From positions 1 to 27,033 of the IMG/VR virus record IMGVR_UViG_3300033153_003294: a stretch of DNA of 27,033 nucleotides. One strand, written 5' to 3'. Under the pieces are notes generated by a model, which saw only the letters and a list, made by a program, of their open reading frames with translations, had not been told where the DNA came from and did not search any database. Shown here one piece after another: positions 24,284 through 27,033 of this stretch. A program made the translations under genes and the position numbers. Source of the DNA: a virus. Each line of letters starts with the position of its first letter. Position 1 is the stretch's first letter.

Positions 24284-24913
24284 TTGAAAGAAATTTGGAA
24301 AGATATTGCTGGTTATGAAAATGAGTATGCTATAAGCAATTATGGTAAGGTATTTTCTAAAAGAAGCAATATAAATCTAAAGCCACAAAAAATGACTAGT
24401 GGGTATTTATTCAATATTCTTTATAATAAAAATAAAAAAGTTTTTTCTCTCCATAGACTAGTTGCGAAAAGCTTTATTTCCAATAGCTTTAATAAGCCTC
24501 AAGTTAATCACATTGATGGCAATAGAAAAAATAATTTTGTTGGTAATTTGGAATGGGTTAATCAGTCAGAAAATGAAATGAATAAATACATTAGACAGCC
24601 AGAATTAAGAAAATTGTCAAAAGAAGATATTTTTAATATTATTGAATTATATAACAACAATGTTGCCACCAAAGAAATAACTGCTAAATACAATATAGAT
24701 AGAAATTTGTTTTGTGGAATATTAAACGGCAAATATTATGCAGATATTAAAAGAAATACAATCATGCCAAAAAGAAAAGATTTAATAAAAAAAGAAGAAA
24801 TATCTTTAATTTTAAAACATAGAAAAGATGGGAAATCCTATAGCAATATTGCCAAGGCAGTTGGTAGAGGTAAAACATCAATAGCAAGAATAATTAAAAA
24901 ATATAACTTATAG
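24284..24913 (+). CDS. HNH endonuclease with NUMOD4, homing type
   Basis: A 209-residue enzyme likely to be a free-standing homing endonuclease. Residues 2-45 carry NUMOD4 (EIWKDIAGYENEYAISNYGKV), then the HNH core: HRLVAKSF (His57), VNHIDGN (Asn75, His76, Asp78) and NNFVGNLEWV (Asn88). Residues about 111-150 (LSKEDIFNII onward) and 168-205 (YSNIAKAVGRGKTSI) form two helix-turn-helix DNA-binding units. Translation appears to begin at TTG 24284, with AGAGG (24274-24278) just ahead, eight bases after the stop of the tail tip gene. It is richer in Lys and Asn codons (AAA, AAT) than its neighbours, as expected for an inserted mobile gene. No intron boundary is seen, so it is not inside an intron. 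Confidence 0.9.
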   Translation: MKEIWKDIAGYENEYAISNYGKVFSKRSNINLKPQKMTSGYLFNILYNKNKKVFSLHRLVAKSFISNSFNKPQVNHIDGNRKNNFVGNLEWVNQSENEMNKYIRQPELRKLSKEDIFNIIELYNNNVATKEITAKYNIDRNLFCGILNGKYYADIKRNTIMPKRKDLIKKEEISLILKHRKDGKSYSNIAKAVGRGKTSIARIIKKYNL

Positions 24914-24921
24914 GAGTAAAC

Positions 24922-27033
24922 ATGGCAGGGAATATTTTTGACTCTATAAATCCCCTCACTACATCGGGAACACAATTAGCTACAATTTTAAACGATTTCA
25001 AAGATGCAGTGGCATCGGGTTTTTCAACAAGTGATGGTAATAGACCAGCGAATTTAAATGCTGGTGGATACTGGGTGGATATGCAAAACGATCCTATTTG
25101 GGTTTTTAGTATTTATGATGGAGCTGAAGATACTGTTCTTTTTGAAATTAATTCTACTACTAACTCAATTAGTTTTGGAACGACAGGCGACAAGCTTGAT
25201 ATTCAAAAGTCAAGTGATGACGCTTTAGGAGCTGCTTTAAATCTTTTAAAAAGGCGAGCAACTGGAGCTGGACAAACTCTTGATGGAGACACTATTGGAG
25301 AAGTAAACTTTGTAGGTTTCACTGATGCAACTGTTGAAGAAATAATGGCAAAAATTGAAGTTGTTGCAACTGACAATGTTACTGGATCAGAGCATGGATC
25401 AGAGCTTTCAATTTCTACAACTGCTGATGCTGGAGCTACACTAACAGAAAGAGTTAGAATCAAAGGCGATGGTAAAGTTGGATTTGGAACAAATGTTCCA
25501 GATGAAGTTGTTCATGTTGAAGGGAATATTAAATCAACATTAGTTGAAAATTCGGCAACAGGCCCTAAAAATATTTTAAATAAAAAAAGAACTACTGGAA
25601 GTGGTCAGGTTTTAAATGCTGATGAAATTGGATCTAGTAAATTTACTGGAACCGATGAAGCTGGTGCTGAAATTGATATGGGATTAATCCAAGTTAAAGC
25701 AACTGAAGATTCACAGTCAACTCAGCATGGATCAGAAGTTTCTATACAAACAGTTAAGACAGGCGAGACAGCTTTAGCAGATAGAATTAAAGTTGATGGC
25801 TTAGGAGATACAGACATTTCTGGAAACTTGGATGTGCAGGGAACTGGAACTTCTACTATCGCTGGTGACTTAGAGGTTACAGGAGATGTTAGTTTTTCTG
25901 GAACTTCTGATGTCACTATTCCTGGTAACTTAAATGTTGATGGTGTTGGAGAGTCAAGCTTTGATGGTAACTTAACTGTTGCTGGAGATTTGACTATTAA
26001 TGGGACAACAACAACTGTTAATACTGACACTTTAGATGTTGAAGATGCAAACGTAACAATAAATAAAAATGGAACTGAAGCAACTGCTGATGCTCAGGAT
26101 GCTGGTATAACTGTTGAAATGAGTGATGCGACTAATGCACAAGTTGGATATGATTCAACTACGACAAGTAAATTTAAAGCTGGAGAAGTTGGAAGTGAAA
26201 GTGAAATAGCTACACTTGCTCATGTTCAAACTTTAACAAATAAAACTTTAACAAGTCCAGATATAAATGGTGGAACAGTTGATGGAGCTACCTTAACAGG
26301 AAACTCAAATGTTGATCCTACTAGAATGGACGTTAAAAAAGATTCAACGGTTAACCTGGAAACCTACGCTGCAACAGCAACAGAAGGCCAGATAGTTTAT
26401 TCAGATGATGAAAAGAAATATTTTGGTATTGCTGAAAATGAATTAAAAGGGATGGGAGGAGGAGTTGGATCTCCAAGTCTTTATCAATTTATTGATGCTG
26501 ATGATATTGCAGTTTCTAAATTTGATACAACTGGATTAACAAATGTAACAGTTGTTGTTGATACAGTAACTTTTTTAAGTGGTAAAAAATCTTTTAAAGT
26601 AACTCAAGTTGCTGGTGGTGTAGGAGAGAAATTTTTCTTACCACAAAAAACTTTACCTAAAAGAGCAAGAGATGCACAAACTAGTTTGTTTAGATTTGTA
26701 CATAACTATGATGGCGACACAGGCGACTATAGGTGGTTTCCTTATGATGTTACAAATGATGAAGAAATAAAAGCAGAATTATTCATAGATAAAAATAAAA
26801 CAAAACAAGGTTTGATATTTGACATACCAGCTACTTGTTTAATCGTAGCAATGGGATGTGAATGTATGGTAGAAAACACCAGCTCAACATTTCATTTTGA
26901 TGATACTGAATTGGATGATAAGCCTTTTGGTGAAGCTTGCTTGCAGGAAGAAAATGTGTTTGGATTTAAAGTTGATTCTGCTGGAAGCATAGACGAAACT
27001 AAAGAATATATCCAGTCAGTGGTGCGCAATTCA
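24922..27033 (+). CDS. Tail fibre protein, C-terminus beyond window
   Basis: The frame is open from the ATG at 24922 (TAGGAG upstream) to the window end: 704 codons, no stop. The N-terminus (NIFDSINPLTTSGTQLATIL, then ILNDFKDAVASGF) looks like an attachment region. Two related beta units begin at residues about 110 (RRATGAGQTLDGDTIGEV) and 221 (KRTTGSGQVLNADEIGSS), each with HGSE and a DRIKVDG or ERVRIKGDG end. Residues about 299-380 are short G-N/D-L-x-V repeats, leading to INGTTTTVNTDTLDVEDANV, and TLTNKTLTSPDING follows near 437; these are known phage fibre phrases that form a shaft. From about 510 a new domain (LYQFIDADDIAV...) begins, with a Cys-rich section (TCLIV, CECMV, EACLQ). Confidence 0.88.
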   Translation, partial: MAGNIFDSINPLTTSGTQLATILNDFKDAVASGFSTSDGNRPANLNAGGYWVDMQNDPIWVFSIYDGAEDTVLFEINSTTNSISFGTTGDKLDIQKSSDDALGAALNLLKRRATGAGQTLDGDTIGEVNFVGFTDATVEEIMAKIEVVATDNVTGSEHGSELSISTTADAGATLTERVRIKGDGKVGFGTNVPDEVVHVEGNIKSTLVENSATGPKNILNKKRTTGSGQVLNADEIGSSKFTGTDEAGAEIDMGLIQVKATEDSQSTQHGSEVSIQTVKTGETALADRIKVDGLGDTDISGNLDVQGTGTSTIAGDLEVTGDVSFSGTSDVTIPGNLNVDGVGESSFDGNLTVAGDLTINGTTTTVNTDTLDVEDANVTINKNGTEATADAQDAGITVEMSDATNAQVGYDSTTTSKFKAGEVGSESEIATLAHVQTLTNKTLTSPDINGGTVDGATLTGNSNVDPTRMDVKKDSTVNLETYAATATEGQIVYSDDEKKYFGIAENELKGMGGGVGSPSLYQFIDADDIAVSKFDTTGLTNVTVVVDTVTFLSGKKSFKVTQVAGGVGEKFFLPQKTLPKRARDAQTSLFRFVHNYDGDTGDYRWFPYDVTNDEEIKAELFIDKNKTKQGLIFDIPATCLIVAMGCECMVENTSSTFHFDDTELDDKPFGEACLQEENVFGFKVDSAGSIDETKEYIQSVVRNS

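Noticed and set aside
25203-26030. Minus-strand open frames of 86 and 102 residues in the last fibre gene
   Set aside because: Shadow frames rich in Ser/Pro/Val, caused by the repeated Gly/Thr/Asp codons of the fibre gene on the plus strand.

Overview
The window is one continuous, single-strand (+) virion-structure module of a tailed phage or prophage with a long non-contractile (siphovirus) tail. It is AT-rich: most Arg codons are AGA and most Leu codons TTA. Nearly all genes have good Shine-Dalgarno sequences (AGGAG-type) and many overlap by ATGA or TAATG. The lambda-style tail tip (gpM-like, DUF1833, NlpC/P60, gpI/gpJ-type protein) points to a phage of a Gram-negative host, probably a low-GC proteobacterium-like bacterium. 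The host cannot be named from the sequence. No integrase, repressor, replication or lysis gene lies inside the window, so phage and prophage cannot be told apart.

Layout. (1) Packaging and head, 92-6333: small terminase (P27 family), large terminase, ClpP-type head-maturation protease, HK97-fold major capsid protein, an unrecognised 164-aa protein that could be a decoration protein, a first terminator, a small basic/acidic-tailed protein, and an HK97-type portal. The portal comes after the capsid gene instead of before protease and capsid. (2) A fibre cassette of about 6 kb, 6366-12503, sits between portal and head-tail connector: a 651-aa collagen-like fibre, a 145-aa single-domain protein, two small unrecognised helical proteins, a 454-aa fibre with a DUF2793-like domain, a second terminator, a 93-aa protein, a 171-aa jelly-roll-like protein, an unrecognised 173-aa protein and a circularly permuted papain-like hydrolase. 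(3) Neck, 12514-14765: gp6-type connector, head-closure candidate, gp10-like tail completion protein, tail terminator. (4) Tail, 14775-24275: tail tube protein, third terminator, tail assembly chaperone G with a canonical -1 slippery heptamer giving a G-T fusion, tape measure, gpM-like protein, DUF1833 protein, NlpC/P60 peptidase, and a 1421-aa tail-tip/host-specificity protein. (5) 24284-24913 is an HNH homing-type endonuclease, followed by a tail fibre gene that is still open at the window end.

How it works together: terminase packages DNA through the portal into capsids matured by the ClpP-like protease. Connector, closure and terminator proteins join the head to a tube whose length is set by the tape measure and whose assembly uses the G/GT chaperones. 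The tip complex (M, DUF1833, NlpC, I/J-type) and the distal fibre recognise and open the host cell. The extra fibres encoded beside the portal are most likely on the head or neck.

The points most worth a second look are the head-proximal fibre cassette with one C-terminal domain repeated in three proteins, the collagen protein that alternates short GXY runs with helical repeats, the GGGAAAC frameshift site, and three strong intra-operon terminators placed directly before genes with little or no room for a new promoter.
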